From Lunatibacter salilacus (lineage in GTDB: Bacteria; Bacteroidota; Bacteroidia; Cytophagales; Cyclobacteriaceae): 64,000 bases of DNA. The notes under the pieces are model-generated. The model was not told the DNA's origin, did no database searches, and worked only from the letters and a program-made list of their open reading frames with translations. The position numbers and the translations under genes were made by a program. Positions within the stretch are counted from its first letter, which is position 1. Each line of letters begins with the position of its first letter. This document shows, one piece after another, positions 7,847 through 17,031 of the stretch. The stretch lies in assembly GCF_009797935.1 (NCBI RefSeq), contig NZ_VOLC01000021.1, positions 1-64,000 on the forward strand, given 5' to 3'.

Positions 7847-8644
7847 ATGAAGGCTGTACTATCAAACTTACGGAAAGTCAGGGAAAATTCTCCCCTAGTT
7901 CACAACATCACCAATTTCGTTGTCATGAATAATACAGCCAACGCTCTGTTGGCCTTGGGAGCCTCTCCCATAATGTCTCATGCACATAAAGAGTCTGAAG
8001 ACATGATCGGAATCGTGCAGACGTTGGTAGTGAACATCGGCACCATGGATGAATATTGGGTGGAAAGCATGCTAATTGCTGCCAAGAAAGCCCATGAAAT
8101 GAAGAAACCATGGGTACTGGACCCCGTGGGTGCCGGAGCAACACCGTTTCGGAATGAGACACTATCCCGATTATTGGAATTTCATCCAACCGTCATCCGA
8201 GGGAATGCTTCCGAAATTCTAGCAATGGCTAAGGAGAATATAGAATCCAAAGGAGTAGACAGTACAAATACGTCTCAGGAGGCCCTTGAGGCAGGAAAAC
8301 GGCTTTCGGTCACCACCAAAGCCGTGGTCTGTATATCCGGAAAAGAAGATTATATCATCGATGGGGACCTAGTGGTTGAAATAGCCAATGGCGATCTGCT
8401 GATGGCTAAAGTTACGGGTATGGGATGTACTGCATCTGCCTTAATTGGTGCGTTTTTGGGCGTGGAAAAGGACCCCTTTCAAGCAACTATTTCGGCTATG
8501 GCCGTAATGGGAGTGGCTGGAGAAATCGCAGCGAAAGAATCCAAGGGACCCGGCACCTTACAACTTCACTTTTATGACGCACTATATAACCTCACAGAAT
8601 CCCAACTGGCAGATTCCCTTAAAATCACTATCCATGAACATTGA
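7847..8644 (+). CDS. thiM: Hydroxyethylthiazole kinase ThiM
   Basis: ThiM phosphorylates 4-methyl-5-(2-hydroxyethyl)thiazole in thiamine salvage. The 265-residue sequence shows the family pattern: NSPLVHNITNFVVMNNTAN near residues 14-32, MSHAHKE, PWVLDPVGAGATPFR near 88-102, VIRGNASEI near 115, and the ATP/anion-hole motif TGMGCTASALIGAF near 190-203 containing the catalytic cysteine. It is the first gene after the TPP riboswitch and overlaps thiE by 11 bp, which indicates translational coupling. Confidence 0.96.
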   Translation: MKAVLSNLRKVRENSPLVHNITNFVVMNNTANALLALGASPIMSHAHKESEDMIGIVQTLVVNIGTMDEYWVESMLIAAKKAHEMKKPWVLDPVGAGATPFRNETLSRLLEFHPTVIRGNASEILAMAKENIESKGVDSTNTSQEALEAGKRLSVTTKAVVCISGKEDYIIDGDLVVEIANGDLLMAKVTGMGCTASALIGAFLGVEKDPFQATISAMAVMGVAGEIAAKESKGPGTLQLHFYDALYNLTESQLADSLKITIHEH

Positions 8645-9278
8645 AAAATTCCCGTTTAAACTCTACTTGGTCACCGATGAGGCGGCCTGCTTGGGAAGAG
8701 ATTTTTTCTGGGTATTGGAAGAAGCACTAAAGGCGGGTGTGGATCTTGTGCAGTTGCGGGAAAAGAACCTGCCTGCGGAGTTATTTGTGGACAAAGCCAA
8801 GCGGTGCATGGAAATTTGCAGCAGATACGAAGTCCCCTTAATTATCAACGATCTTCCAGAAGTAGCCGAAATGGTCATGGCACAGGGCATTCATGTGGGG
8901 CAACAGGATATTTCTATCGAGGCCGTTAAATGCCAATTGGGCAAAGATTTTCCTGTTGGATTGTCTTTGGACCGCAGAGAAGACCTGACCGCTAATGGTG
9001 CTGAGAGTGCTTGGTATTATGGGGTCAGTCCCATTTTCACCACGCCTACCAAATCTGATACTTTGGGAGAATGGGGTTTGGAAGGCCTTGGATGGCTTCG
9101 GGGGAAAACAAAAAAGCCCTTGGTAGCCATTGGAAACATAAATCCCCAAAATGCGGCCAATGTTATTTCAAACGGTGCCGATTGCCTTGCCGTTGTGTCT
9201 GCGATTTGCAGCGCACCTAGCCCTGGAAAGGCAGCCGCATCTTTTATCGAAGCGATAACCAAAGCAACATCGAGATGA
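8634..9278 (+). CDS. thiE: Thiamine-phosphate synthase ThiE
   Basis: ThiE joins the pyrimidine and thiazole phosphates to make thiamine phosphate. From the ATG at 8634 (214 residues) the protein shows LYLVTDE at the N-terminus, VDLVQLREKNL near residue 37, LIINDLPEVA near 69, GIHVGQQDIS near 84, GLSLDRREDL, and the phosphate-binding segments YGVSPIFTTPTK and PLVAIGNINPQNA. An earlier in-frame ATG at 8574 would extend 60 bases into thiM and adds sequence atypical of the family. The start codon lies inside the end of thiM and the stop overlaps the thiD start. Confidence 0.95.
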   Translation: MNIEKFPFKLYLVTDEAACLGRDFFWVLEEALKAGVDLVQLREKNLPAELFVDKAKRCMEICSRYEVPLIINDLPEVAEMVMAQGIHVGQQDISIEAVKCQLGKDFPVGLSLDRREDLTANGAESAWYYGVSPIFTTPTKSDTLGEWGLEGLGWLRGKTKKPLVAIGNINPQNAANVISNGADCLAVVSAICSAPSPGKAAASFIEAITKATSR

Positions 9279-10108
9279 ATAAAAAATATATTTCCGTCCT
9301 CACTATAGCCGGCTCTGACAGCAGCGGAGGTGCGGGCATTCAGGCGGACATCAAAACTGTTTCCGCCTTAGGCTGCTACGCGACATCGGTGATAACGGCA
9401 GTTACATCACAAAACACAACCGGTGTCTGGGATATTCACCCCATTCCTATTGGACACATATCCTCCCAGCTGGAAGCCGTGATGTCAGACATACGACCCC
9501 GGGCAATTAAAATAGGCATGGTGGACAGACCCGCAGTTGCGCAGGTGATAGCAGACTGCTTAAACCAGTTTCCGGAAATACCGGTGGTATTTGATCCGGT
9601 CATGGTCGCCACAAGTGGGGATCGACTTATACAGGGTGAAACGGTTGACACCTTAAAGGAATTGCTATTCCCCCTTGTCACCCTGATAACTCCAAATTTG
9701 GATGAAGCTGGAATTCTGATCAAAAAGGAAATCACGAAAACCGATGAGATGCTGGATGCTGCCTTGGAAATCTATGATCAAGGCGCACCCGCAGTGTTGG
9801 TCAAAGGTGGTCACCTAAAAGGAGAAATAGCTACCGATCTCTTGCTCTGGGGGTATAATCTGTATCGGAAATATGAACTTCCCTACATACAAACCGACAA
9901 CGGCCATGGTACTGGATGTACGCTTTCTTCGGCCATTGCCGTGGGTCTTGCACAGGGATTTTCCTTGCAGGAGGCTGTTCTTAGGGCAAGGGAGTATGTC
10001 TGGGAAGCAATTTTTGCCGGAAAAGATATTCGGACCGGCAACGGAAGCGGACCATTAAATCATTTTTTTCAACCCATAGAAATGAAAGGCCATGACTTGG
10101 ACAACTAA
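9275..10108 (+). CDS. thiD: Bifunctional HMP kinase / HMP-phosphate kinase ThiD
   Basis: ThiD phosphorylates hydroxymethylpyrimidine twice to supply ThiE. The 277-residue ribokinase-fold protein starts with the family motif LTIAGSDSSGGAGIQADIK near residues 9-27. It continues with GCYATSVITAVTSQNT, KIGMV near 80, VVFDPVMVATSG near 105 and LITPNLDEA near 137. The anion-hole motif TDNGHGTGCTLSSAIA near 207-222 carries the catalytic residues. It overlaps thiE by 4 bp (ATGA) and tenA by 17 bp, so it is inside the riboswitch-controlled operon. Confidence 0.95.
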   Translation: MNKKYISVLTIAGSDSSGGAGIQADIKTVSALGCYATSVITAVTSQNTTGVWDIHPIPIGHISSQLEAVMSDIRPRAIKIGMVDRPAVAQVIADCLNQFPEIPVVFDPVMVATSGDRLIQGETVDTLKELLFPLVTLITPNLDEAGILIKKEITKTDEMLDAALEIYDQGAPAVLVKGGHLKGEIATDLLLWGYNLYRKYELPYIQTDNGHGTGCTLSSAIAVGLAQGFSLQEAVLRAREYVWEAIFAGKDIRTGNGSGPLNHFFQPIEMKGHDLDN

Positions 10109-10748
10109 TTCTTGGGAGCGGATAGCTCCCCTCTACGAAAAAATTATTTCGCATCCGTTCAATAAGGAGCTTACAGATGGCTCCTTATCGTTGGATAGAT
10201 TTTCCTATTATATCGGGCAGGATGCCTATTACCTGATGGAATTTGGACGGGCCTTGGCAATAATTGCGGGCAGAATGGAGAATCCAGATTACATGCTTGC
10301 CTTTAGCCGCTTTGCTTCGGGGGCAATCGTAGTCGAAAGAGCACTTCACACGGGATATTTTAAAATTTTCGGTGTGGAAAAAACGCCGGCCCCGTCACCG
10401 ACTACTAACTTATACACCCAATTCCTTCTCACAAAAGCGTCCCTTTCCAGTGTGGAGGAAGCTGTGGCAGCGGTTTTACCTTGTTTTTGGATATACAAAA
10501 AAGTAGGAGACCACATTTATTCCCATCAAATCTCTGGGCAGGCTAATCCCTACCAAGAATGGATAAATACCTACGCCGGGGAAGAATTTGGAGATTCGGT
10601 TAGGGAAGCCATCACAATTTGCGACAACTTGGCGGCCAAAGCATCCCCAAATCTGCAAGAGAAAATGTATCAAACCTTTGAAATGGCCACCAAACTGGAA
10701 TGGATGTTTTGGGACGGGGCATATTGGGAGGAAAAATGGCCAATCTGA
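10092..10748 (+). CDS. tenA: Aminopyrimidine aminohydrolase / thiaminase II TenA
   Basis: TenA hydrolyses degraded thiamine pyrimidines to HMP, feeding ThiD. The 218-residue all-helical protein shows FSYYIGQDAYYLMEFGRALA near residues 37-56, the catalytic Glu/Tyr region around GAIVVERALH near 77-86, VLPCFWIYKKVG near 130-142 with the nucleophilic Cys in LPCFW, and EEFGDSVREA near 159. It closes the operon thiM-thiE-thiD-tenA. With no thiC or thiG in the window, this is a salvage cassette. The ATG overlaps the end of thiD. Confidence 0.93.
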   Translation: MTWTTNSWERIAPLYEKIISHPFNKELTDGSLSLDRFSYYIGQDAYYLMEFGRALAIIAGRMENPDYMLAFSRFASGAIVVERALHTGYFKIFGVEKTPAPSPTTNLYTQFLLTKASLSSVEEAVAAVLPCFWIYKKVGDHIYSHQISGQANPYQEWINTYAGEEFGDSVREAITICDNLAAKASPNLQEKMYQTFEMATKLEWMFWDGAYWEEKWPI

Positions 10749-10773
10749 TTGCCGCTATTCCGGATAAATCACC

Positions 10774-10789
10774 TACGCATTTATGCGTA
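10774..10789 (+). repeat. Short inverted repeat between tenA and the TIM-barrel gene
   Basis: TACGCAT-TT-ATGCGTA forms two 7-bp arms around TT. A possible early ATG (10783) of the downstream gene lies inside this palindrome, which supports the later start at 10852. Function unknown; it could be an operator. Confidence 0.4.
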
Positions 10790-10851
10790 TTTGGGTAATT
10801 TCCGTATTTTTAGCATTCAGCTTTTCAATCAACAGAAAAAATAAGAACCGA

Positions 10852-11781
10852 ATGTTAACATTAGGATTTGTAAGTGCCATCCTGGCCGACAACAGTTTTG
10901 AAGAAGTTATCGATTTTGCCGCAAAGCATCAGTTTGGCTGCGTGGAAATGATGTGCTGGCCCAAAGGAAAAGCGGAACGCCGGTACGCCGGAGTCACCCA
11001 TGTGGATGTTGGCGCATTGGATGAAGCTTCGATTGAGCACATTAAAGCCTATCAAAAAGAAAAGAAGGTAAGCATATCCGGCCTGGGCTTTTACCCCAAC
11101 CCCTTGGACCCGGATCAGGAAAAAGCTACCCACGCTCTCGCCCATATCAAAAAGGTTATTTCTGCAGCAGCCAAACTGGACATTCCGGTGGTAAACACTT
11201 TTATTGGCAGAAATCCCTCCCTCAATATTTCAGATAATCTGCGCCTTTTTGCGGACCGTTTTCCCGATATCGTGAAATTTGCCGGGGACCAGGGGGTGAA
11301 TATCGGCATTGAAAATTGTCCCATGTTTTTCACAAATGACGAGTGGCCCGGAGGAAAGAATCTTGCGATTTCGCCAGCGGTGTGGGATGAGATGTTTTCC
11401 ATCATTCCGGACAAAAACTTTGGACTGAATTACGATCCTTCCCACCTGGTATGGATGCAAATGGATCCCATTCAGCCCATCTATGACTACAAAGACCGCT
11501 TGCACCACATACACCTGAAGGACGTAAAAGTCTATAAGGAGAAATTAAACCGTGTAGGGATTCTGGCCAATCCCTTGGAATACCATTCACCCAAAATCCC
11601 CGGGCTAGGCGATGTGAACTGGGGGCAGTTTGTAGCTGCCTTGACGGATGTGGGATACCGGGGCCCATGTTGTATTGAAGTGGAGGACAAAGCCTTTGAA
11701 AAATCCCCCAAAGATGTGCGCAAGGCCATTCTGACCGCCAGAAATTACCTGAGCCAATATATACCGCTGGAAGAGAAGTAG
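10852..11781 (+). CDS. Sugar phosphate isomerase/epimerase-like TIM-barrel protein
   Basis: The 309-residue protein has the AP-endonuclease-2/xylose-isomerase-like TIM barrel. Metal-site motifs visible are NIGIENCPMFF (Glu), NYDPSHLVWMQMDP (Asp, His), HHIHLKDVKVY (His, Asp) and the late CCIEVEDKAFE (Glu). Members isomerise or epimerise sugars, inositols or keto acids; the substrate cannot be told. The ATG at 10852 gives the usual MLTLGFVSAIL start. An earlier ATG at 10783 would add an unrelated hydrophobic leader and sits in a palindrome. It follows tenA by about 100 bp, so it may not belong to the thi operon. Confidence 0.82.
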   Translation: MLTLGFVSAILADNSFEEVIDFAAKHQFGCVEMMCWPKGKAERRYAGVTHVDVGALDEASIEHIKAYQKEKKVSISGLGFYPNPLDPDQEKATHALAHIKKVISAAAKLDIPVVNTFIGRNPSLNISDNLRLFADRFPDIVKFAGDQGVNIGIENCPMFFTNDEWPGGKNLAISPAVWDEMFSIIPDKNFGLNYDPSHLVWMQMDPIQPIYDYKDRLHHIHLKDVKVYKEKLNRVGILANPLEYHSPKIPGLGDVNWGQFVAALTDVGYRGPCCIEVEDKAFEKSPKDVRKAILTARNYLSQYIPLEEK

Positions 11782-11785
11782 GTGA

Positions 11786-12868
11786 TTAGATACTGACTAT
11801 ATTTGGGTTGGCTTTCTCAATTTTTTCCTCCGCCCACTCTCTTTCTTCCTGGTCAGGCTCTTCGTTCACCGGTTCGTTTTCCGGACTGGGACTAGAAAGC
11901 AGGTGGAAATGGCTAAATACCGGAAAATGATCCGAGCCTATAGTTGGAAGCACCTTTAGGTTCCGCAATTTAAAATGTTCGGAAACAAATATATGGTCCA
12001 AGGGCCAGCGAAAAAAGGGATATTTGGCATGAAAGGTATTGTACCAACCTCTACCAATTCGGGGGTCTAAAAGACCACTTATTTTGCGAAACAAGCGGGT
12101 CGTACGGGACCAGGCAACGTCATTCAGGTCCCCAAAAACTAAAATGGGCAGGGATTCATCTTTGGTGTTTTTCCCGACTATAAGGAGCTCGGCATCCCGG
12201 CTGGTAGAGGTGTCACTCTCTGACGGACTGGGTGGCTCGGGATGCAGGCAATGAATTTGCACTTTTTGACCGGATTTGAGGGATACCTGGCCATGAATGG
12301 ATGGAATGTAATCTTCTACCAAGTATAAAACCTGAGGGTCAAGTAGCTCAAGTTTCGAATACAGGTGCATGCCATATAGATTGTCCAAAGGCACTTTTAC
12401 GGTATACGGATAATCTTCCTCCAGCGGCTTCAGCTGTTTTTCCCACCACCTATCCGACTCCAGTGTAAGGAGGATGTCGGGTTGATATTGCCGGACAAGC
12501 CGGATTAATTTTTCCGATCCCCTATTGGGCGTGTAAACATTGCTGACTAGTAAAGAAATATCCTGACCATCTGCTTTACCTTTGTATTTCTTGACCTCTT
12601 TAGGGGAAAAGACGGTATAAGGATAAATGTTGTAGAATTGATAAACAAATGACAGAATCAAGCCAGCGACAAAAACTGATTCAAATATTCCGTTAATTCC
12701 ATCCGCAAGGAAACTACACACTAGCGCAAGTAAGTGTATCACTAGAATCTGAATGCGCGGGAAATCAAAAACCCTCACCCACCAATCATCCCAGCGTATC
12801 AGGGAAGCGAGTGAAGCGATAAGCGAAAGGGAACCCAAGAGCCATTGCAGTACGACAATTACAACCAT
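11786..12868 (-). CDS. Membrane-anchored endonuclease/exonuclease/phosphatase (EEP) family hydrolase
   Basis: The 360-residue protein has three hydrophobic segments within the first 85 residues, then an EEP (DNase I-like) domain. Catalytic motifs are present: LLVSNVYTPN, DILLTLESDRWW (metal-binding Glu), HCLHPEPPSP, PILVFGDLNDVAW (Asp, Asn), WPLDHIFVSEHF, and the final GSDHFPVF (Asp, His). The domain should face the periplasm by analogy with similar proteins, but topology is inference. Substrates in this superfamily include nucleic acids, phosphoinositides and sphingolipids, so none is assigned. The acidic tail (about 35 residues rich in Glu and Pro) is unusual. It converges with the TIM-barrel gene, 4 bp apart. 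Confidence 0.85.
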   Translation of the reverse strand: MVVIVVLQWLLGSLSLIASLASLIRWDDWWVRVFDFPRIQILVIHLLALVCSFLADGINGIFESVFVAGLILSFVYQFYNIYPYTVFSPKEVKKYKGKADGQDISLLVSNVYTPNRGSEKLIRLVRQYQPDILLTLESDRWWEKQLKPLEEDYPYTVKVPLDNLYGMHLYSKLELLDPQVLYLVEDYIPSIHGQVSLKSGQKVQIHCLHPEPPSPSESDTSTSRDAELLIVGKNTKDESLPILVFGDLNDVAWSRTTRLFRKISGLLDPRIGRGWYNTFHAKYPFFRWPLDHIFVSEHFKLRNLKVLPTIGSDHFPVFSHFHLLSSPSPENEPVNEEPDQEEREWAEEKIEKANPNIVSI

Positions 12869-13026
12869 AAGGGAAAAACAGGGGTGGCGATTTTTTTAAG
12901 CATTGGAAATTTATATACAATTATAGTAAATTTACCTTTAAATTAGCGAATGAAGCTCATTTTCTAATCAACTCTATCTCCATCCCGGCGCATTTTTGAT
13001 TAAAAGATTAACCCAAATTATTTAAC

Positions 13027-14619
13027 ATGTCATTCCTGAAAGATTTTTTGAAAAGTGAATTTGAAAAACAAGGGTTAGATACCTCCAATGACGCGTTTAT
13101 ACAGGCATTGGAAATCGCTCTTTACTCAGATCGGTCGATGTTTTTGACAGGCAGGGCGGGAACGGGGAAGACTACTTTTTTGCACACATTCACCCGGCTC
13201 AATCAAACAAAAAACATGGCGGTAGTAGCCCCCACAGGCGTAGCCGCCATCAATGCAAAGGGCCGGACGATTCACTCCTTTTTCCGTATCGATCCCCGCC
13301 AACTGTTCCTCCCCGGAGATGCGCGACTACAACCCTCAGCCAAAAACAAGAAAGAATCTATTTTCTCCACCTTCCAGTTTACCAAAAGCCGCCTGGATGT
13401 GATCAAGAAGCTGGATGTCCTCATCATTGATGAAATCTCCATGGTCCGGGTGGAAATGCTGGATATCATTGATCAGATTCTGAGAGTGTTCCGGCGCAGA
13501 ATGCAATTACCCTTTGGGGGAGTGCAGTTGATCCTGATAGGAGACCCCTTTCAGCTACCGCCCATCGTGCGTGAACAGGACTGGAATCTGCTTTCCCCCT
13601 ATTACCAAAGTCGGTTTTTCTTCAGTTCCCATGCCTTTCAGCAGCTCCGCCCCTTTCACCTGGAACTAGAGAAGATATACCGACAGAAGGATTTCCGATT
13701 TAAAGAACTGCTAAACCGGATCCGGGAAAGCCAGCATACCGCCGCAGACTTGGCCCTTTTGAATCAAACCTGTGCCCAATATGACTTTAGCCTGCTGGAC
13801 AAAGGCTATATTCTTTTAGGCACACACAATCAGAGTATCTTGGAAGTGAATAGCCGAAAACTTGCTGAGCTTTCTGGAGAACCCCGGGTTTATAAGGCTG
13901 AGCTTAAGGATGATTTTCCGCCAAATATGGCTCCTTTTGATCCAATAGACCTGACCTTGAAGGTCGGCGCCCAGGTTATCTTTATGCGAAACAATCCCGA
14001 GTCCAAATTCTACAACGGGATGTTGGGAAAGGTGGTCAAGATGGAGGATAAAACCATTCAGGTAGAGGACGTCAAAGGTTTCCAATACGAGGTGCATAGG
14101 GAGGTTTGGGAAAATGTGGAGTTCAAATACGACGAGAAAAAAGAACGAGTGGATTCTGAAGTGATTGGTACCTTTGTACAGTTTCCGCTTAAGCTGGCAT
14201 GGGCCATCACCGTCCACAAAAGCCAAGGACTCACCTTTGAGCGCTGCGTCTTGGATATCGGCCGTTCGTTTGAAGCGGGACAGGTTTATGTGGCTCTGAG
14301 TAGGTGTACCAGCTTGGAAGGATTGGTGTTGAAATCCAAGATAGCTATGGAAAGTGTGAAGGTAAGTGCGGACAGCTTGACTTTCAGCGCACAGCGAAGC
14401 CATACCGACGAGATTGAAGAGGAATTGGAGCGGGTAAGGGCATTGGTAGGTCTACGCCATGCTTTCCGCGCTTTTAGGACGGGTAATTACCGGCTGGCGG
14501 AGCAGTTTTTTCAGGAAGCCCAGCAGGTGGAGGACTTCCGGCAGTACCCCAAATGGCGGCAATTTCTCCGTCTACAGGACTGGTTGATGGACCGGAACGA
14601 CAGCCAAAATAGAGGTTAA
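13027..14619 (+). CDS. PIF1-like AAA family DNA helicase
   Basis: The 530-residue superfamily 1 helicase has Walker A GRAGTGKTTFLH near residues 42-53, VVAPTGVAAINAKG near 69-82, Walker B VLIIDEISMVR near 130-140, GGVQLILIGDPFQLPP near 164-179 and the C-terminal UvrD_C_2 motif AITVHKSQGLTFERC near 395, followed by YVALSRC near 419. This order is that of PIF1/RecD2-type 5'-3' helicases common in Bacteroidetes. A role in replication-fork or structured-DNA unwinding is inferred. The last 70 residues are helical and carry no recognised motif. It is divergent from the EEP gene across 158 bp and has no operon partner. Confidence 0.87.
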   Translation: MSFLKDFLKSEFEKQGLDTSNDAFIQALEIALYSDRSMFLTGRAGTGKTTFLHTFTRLNQTKNMAVVAPTGVAAINAKGRTIHSFFRIDPRQLFLPGDARLQPSAKNKKESIFSTFQFTKSRLDVIKKLDVLIIDEISMVRVEMLDIIDQILRVFRRRMQLPFGGVQLILIGDPFQLPPIVREQDWNLLSPYYQSRFFFSSHAFQQLRPFHLELEKIYRQKDFRFKELLNRIRESQHTAADLALLNQTCAQYDFSLLDKGYILLGTHNQSILEVNSRKLAELSGEPRVYKAELKDDFPPNMAPFDPIDLTLKVGAQVIFMRNNPESKFYNGMLGKVVKMEDKTIQVEDVKGFQYEVHREVWENVEFKYDEKKERVDSEVIGTFVQFPLKLAWAITVHKSQGLTFERCVLDIGRSFEAGQVYVALSRCTSLEGLVLKSKIAMESVKVSADSLTFSAQRSHTDEIEEELERVRALVGLRHAFRAFRTGNYRLAEQFFQEAQQVEDFRQYPKWRQFLRLQDWLMDRNDSQNRG

Positions 14620-14710
14620 GATTCAAAAAACATGTGACCAAATGCATTTTTCTATCTATTTTTAAATAAATACTTGCCTGATTATTTGGAAGTTCTGTAT
14701 TGAAGCTATA

Positions 14711-14735
14711 TTTTTGCTGTACGTAACAGCAAAAA
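14711..14735. repeat. Perfect inverted repeat upstream of the T9SS-secreted protein gene
   Basis: TTTTTGCTGT and ACAGCAAAAA are perfect 10-bp arms around ACGTA, 40 bp before the start codon. The T's are on the 5' arm and the A's on the 3' arm, and no U-tract follows, so this is not a typical terminator. An operator or mRNA hairpin is possible. Confidence 0.5.
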
Positions 14736-14774
14736 CGTATTTCAAATCAATTTTTTCTTTTCGATACGGCAATT

Positions 14775-16919
14775 ATGGAAAATATAAAATGTAGAATAGC
14801 AATTTTAAGTATAATACTTTTGTTTTTGACAGGTGGCGGGCTGTTTGCCCAATTAGACTGTGAAAGGGATTTACCCGATGACTGGGACGTGGTGTATCCG
14901 ACGAATGCATGGAATGCCTTTGTATTCCAGTTGAATTCAGGATACAATGCATATGGCGACAGGAACGGAAGGGAGTTTTTCGCTCAGCGTGATTATAAGG
15001 GATATTTGATGCGTGACGGAGATAAATTCCTTCCTACTTACGGTTTAAATTTTGATACCGATTTTGATTCAAATGACGCACAGTCTGGACCTCCTCCAGG
15101 AGGTGGAGGCGGTAATGTAGATGATGCAAATTTCTTCGAAACTGGAATTACACCATTGGATGACGATGGCTGTGAAGTCAGACGAAGTCATTTCGGCCTT
15201 ATTATGAGAGCTCGCTATGTCGTTCCGGAAACAGGAGTATATCTCGTTACCGTTGGGAGTGATGATGGGTCTTATATGCGGATGTTTAAGAAGCCTTTGG
15301 GAGTTAATGTATTGCTGAAAGACGTTAATGGGAATGATCTTATTCACGACAACTGGGTGAAGGAGCCATCAGACACGTTATATTTCGATGGTCTGTATAA
15401 TTTTCTCTATGAAGATAATATTCGAAATTATTATGTGGAGCTTAATGTCGGTGATGAAATTTTTATAGATTTAAATTATTATGAAAAAACTAACGTCAAT
15501 CGCTTAAGCTTTAATTTGGAGTTATATTACGGTCCGGGAGAAATACGTATCAACAATGTGTTAAAAACAGATTCAGAGACCTATTGTGCTGTAACCCCAG
15601 ATCCGGATCCGTTTTTTTCCCAGGGTTCTGCAGTCTTTGAAAATGGGACTCTTGATTCCTATTTTTGGGAATGGTCGTTAAGTGATGATCCTGACGGGAC
15701 TTGGACCAAAATAGAAGACGAAACTGGATCGACATATGATATACCGGGATATTCACCCGATTGGGAGGATGAAGGTACAAAATATTACCGTAGAGGAGCC
15801 GTTGGTACTGTTGAATTAGGAAGTGAAAATCAAACGGTTACCACCTATTCCAATATACTAGAAATTAACATGAATTCAATTGCCTATCCGGAAGGTGGGC
15901 TTGATCATCATGGAACAGAAGCGTGGCATGGATATTTTTATAGTGGTGTGGCGAGAAACCAAGATGATTATTTTGGAACCTATCCACACAGATTTATGGG
16001 AAAACACATTGTAGGTGAGGATGATCTCGTTCATGAAAGGTTCCCCAGTCCCGGTCCCGATTACAAGTTTTTCCCTAATCAACCCGGGAGCTGCGGGTTT
16101 CATCCAGCGAATTTTTCTGCTCAGTTCCTTCGGAAATTTGAGGTGCAGCCGGGAACCTATGAATTTACTGTTCGTGCACATGATGGATACAGACTCTTTA
16201 TAAATGATATCTTGGTTACTACTGCAACACCAGACACGTGGAATCGAGGTAGAGGTCAACCTATAATAGAGCAAAAAATCACCTATGAGGCCCTCGAGCA
16301 AGGTACAATAGACCTCCGGCTAGAATATTATAATATAGCCTGGACAAGGGAAATTTATTTTTCCCATGTTTTCAAAGCCCTCCCTGTAGAATGGGGTCAA
16401 GTATCCGGAAATGCCTGTGGAGAAAGTAACTGCCTGACTTGGGAGACCCTTCAGGAGAAAAACACCAGCCACTTTACGGTGGAGCGTTCTTATGATGGAC
16501 AGGAATGGACGCCCGTAGGTGACGAGGTAGCCGCACAGGGATTCAGCACCGAGTCTAACACCTATCAGTTATCCGATGCCGCATTTATGCGGGAGCGTTC
16601 TTTCTACCGCATTAAGCAAGTTGATCTCGATGGAAGTATGGACTACTCCGAAACTATTCGGATAGACAACCATTCCTTAAGAAATAAATTGGTTCCCTAT
16701 CCCAATCCTACAGTCGACCGGGTTCGTTTTTACTCTGCCGAAGAAGTATTGATGATTCAGGTGACAAGCCATGATGCACGGGTCAATACCCGGGCGGATT
16801 TTGAACAGATAGACCAAAATATATACGAGTTAGACTTTTCACAGATGCAAAACAGTCATTATGTAATCACAGTTGTGACAAAGGATTCTCGAAAAACCCA
16901 TAAGATTATTAAAAAGTAG
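14775..16919 (+). CDS. Secreted PA14-like protein with type IX secretion sorting domain
   Basis: The 714-residue protein has a signal peptide (hydrophobic core IAILSIILLFLTGG, cut after LFAQ), so it should cross the inner membrane by Sec. Two PA14-like segments follow: one with GVYLVTVGSDDGSYMRMF near residue 155, the other with PGTYEFTVRAHDGYRLFIND near 460. From about 540 a cysteine-containing beta module, common in this phylum, precedes the sorting domain. The C-terminus (about 640-714) starts LVPYPNPTVDRV and ends in a basic IIKK, the type A T9SS signal. Surface or extracellular location and a carbohydrate-related role are inferred; no catalytic domain is recognised. A strong terminator follows. 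Confidence 0.8.
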   Translation: MENIKCRIAILSIILLFLTGGGLFAQLDCERDLPDDWDVVYPTNAWNAFVFQLNSGYNAYGDRNGREFFAQRDYKGYLMRDGDKFLPTYGLNFDTDFDSNDAQSGPPPGGGGGNVDDANFFETGITPLDDDGCEVRRSHFGLIMRARYVVPETGVYLVTVGSDDGSYMRMFKKPLGVNVLLKDVNGNDLIHDNWVKEPSDTLYFDGLYNFLYEDNIRNYYVELNVGDEIFIDLNYYEKTNVNRLSFNLELYYGPGEIRINNVLKTDSETYCAVTPDPDPFFSQGSAVFENGTLDSYFWEWSLSDDPDGTWTKIEDETGSTYDIPGYSPDWEDEGTKYYRRGAVGTVELGSENQTVTTYSNILEINMNSIAYPEGGLDHHGTEAWHGYFYSGVARNQDDYFGTYPHRFMGKHIVGEDDLVHERFPSPGPDYKFFPNQPGSCGFHPANFSAQFLRKFEVQPGTYEFTVRAHDGYRLFINDILVTTATPDTWNRGRGQPIIEQKITYEALEQGTIDLRLEYYNIAWTREIYFSHVFKALPVEWGQVSGNACGESNCLTWETLQEKNTSHFTVERSYDGQEWTPVGDEVAAQGFSTESNTYQLSDAAFMRERSFYRIKQVDLDGSMDYSETIRIDNHSLRNKLVPYPNPTVDRVRFYSAEEVLMIQVTSHDARVNTRADFEQIDQNIYELDFSQMQNSHYVITVVTKDSRKTHKIIKK

Positions 16920-16949
16920 ATTTTATATAGTCATATTCACCAACAACCT

Positions 16950-16985
16950 ACACGTTCCCAATTAAACGGGGACGTGTTTTTTTTT
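16950..16985 (+). terminator. Rho-independent terminator after the T9SS protein gene
   Basis: ACACGTTCCC and GGGGACGTGT pair over 10 bp (one G-T) around an 8-nt loop, followed by nine T's. Confidence 0.9.
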
Positions 16986-17017
16986 GCAACAAATTCCCAT
17001 TTGACAGGTTGAGTTGG

Positions 17018-17025
17018 TATCTTTG
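17018..17025 (+). promoter_or_regulatory. Possible -7 promoter element for uvrA
   Basis: TATCTTTG matches the Bacteroidetes -7 consensus TAnnTTTG and lies 6 bp before the uvrA ATG, giving a nearly leaderless transcript. A TTTG at 17000-17003 is closer than the usual -33 spacing, so the call is tentative. Confidence 0.35.
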
Positions 17026-17031
17026 CAAGTT

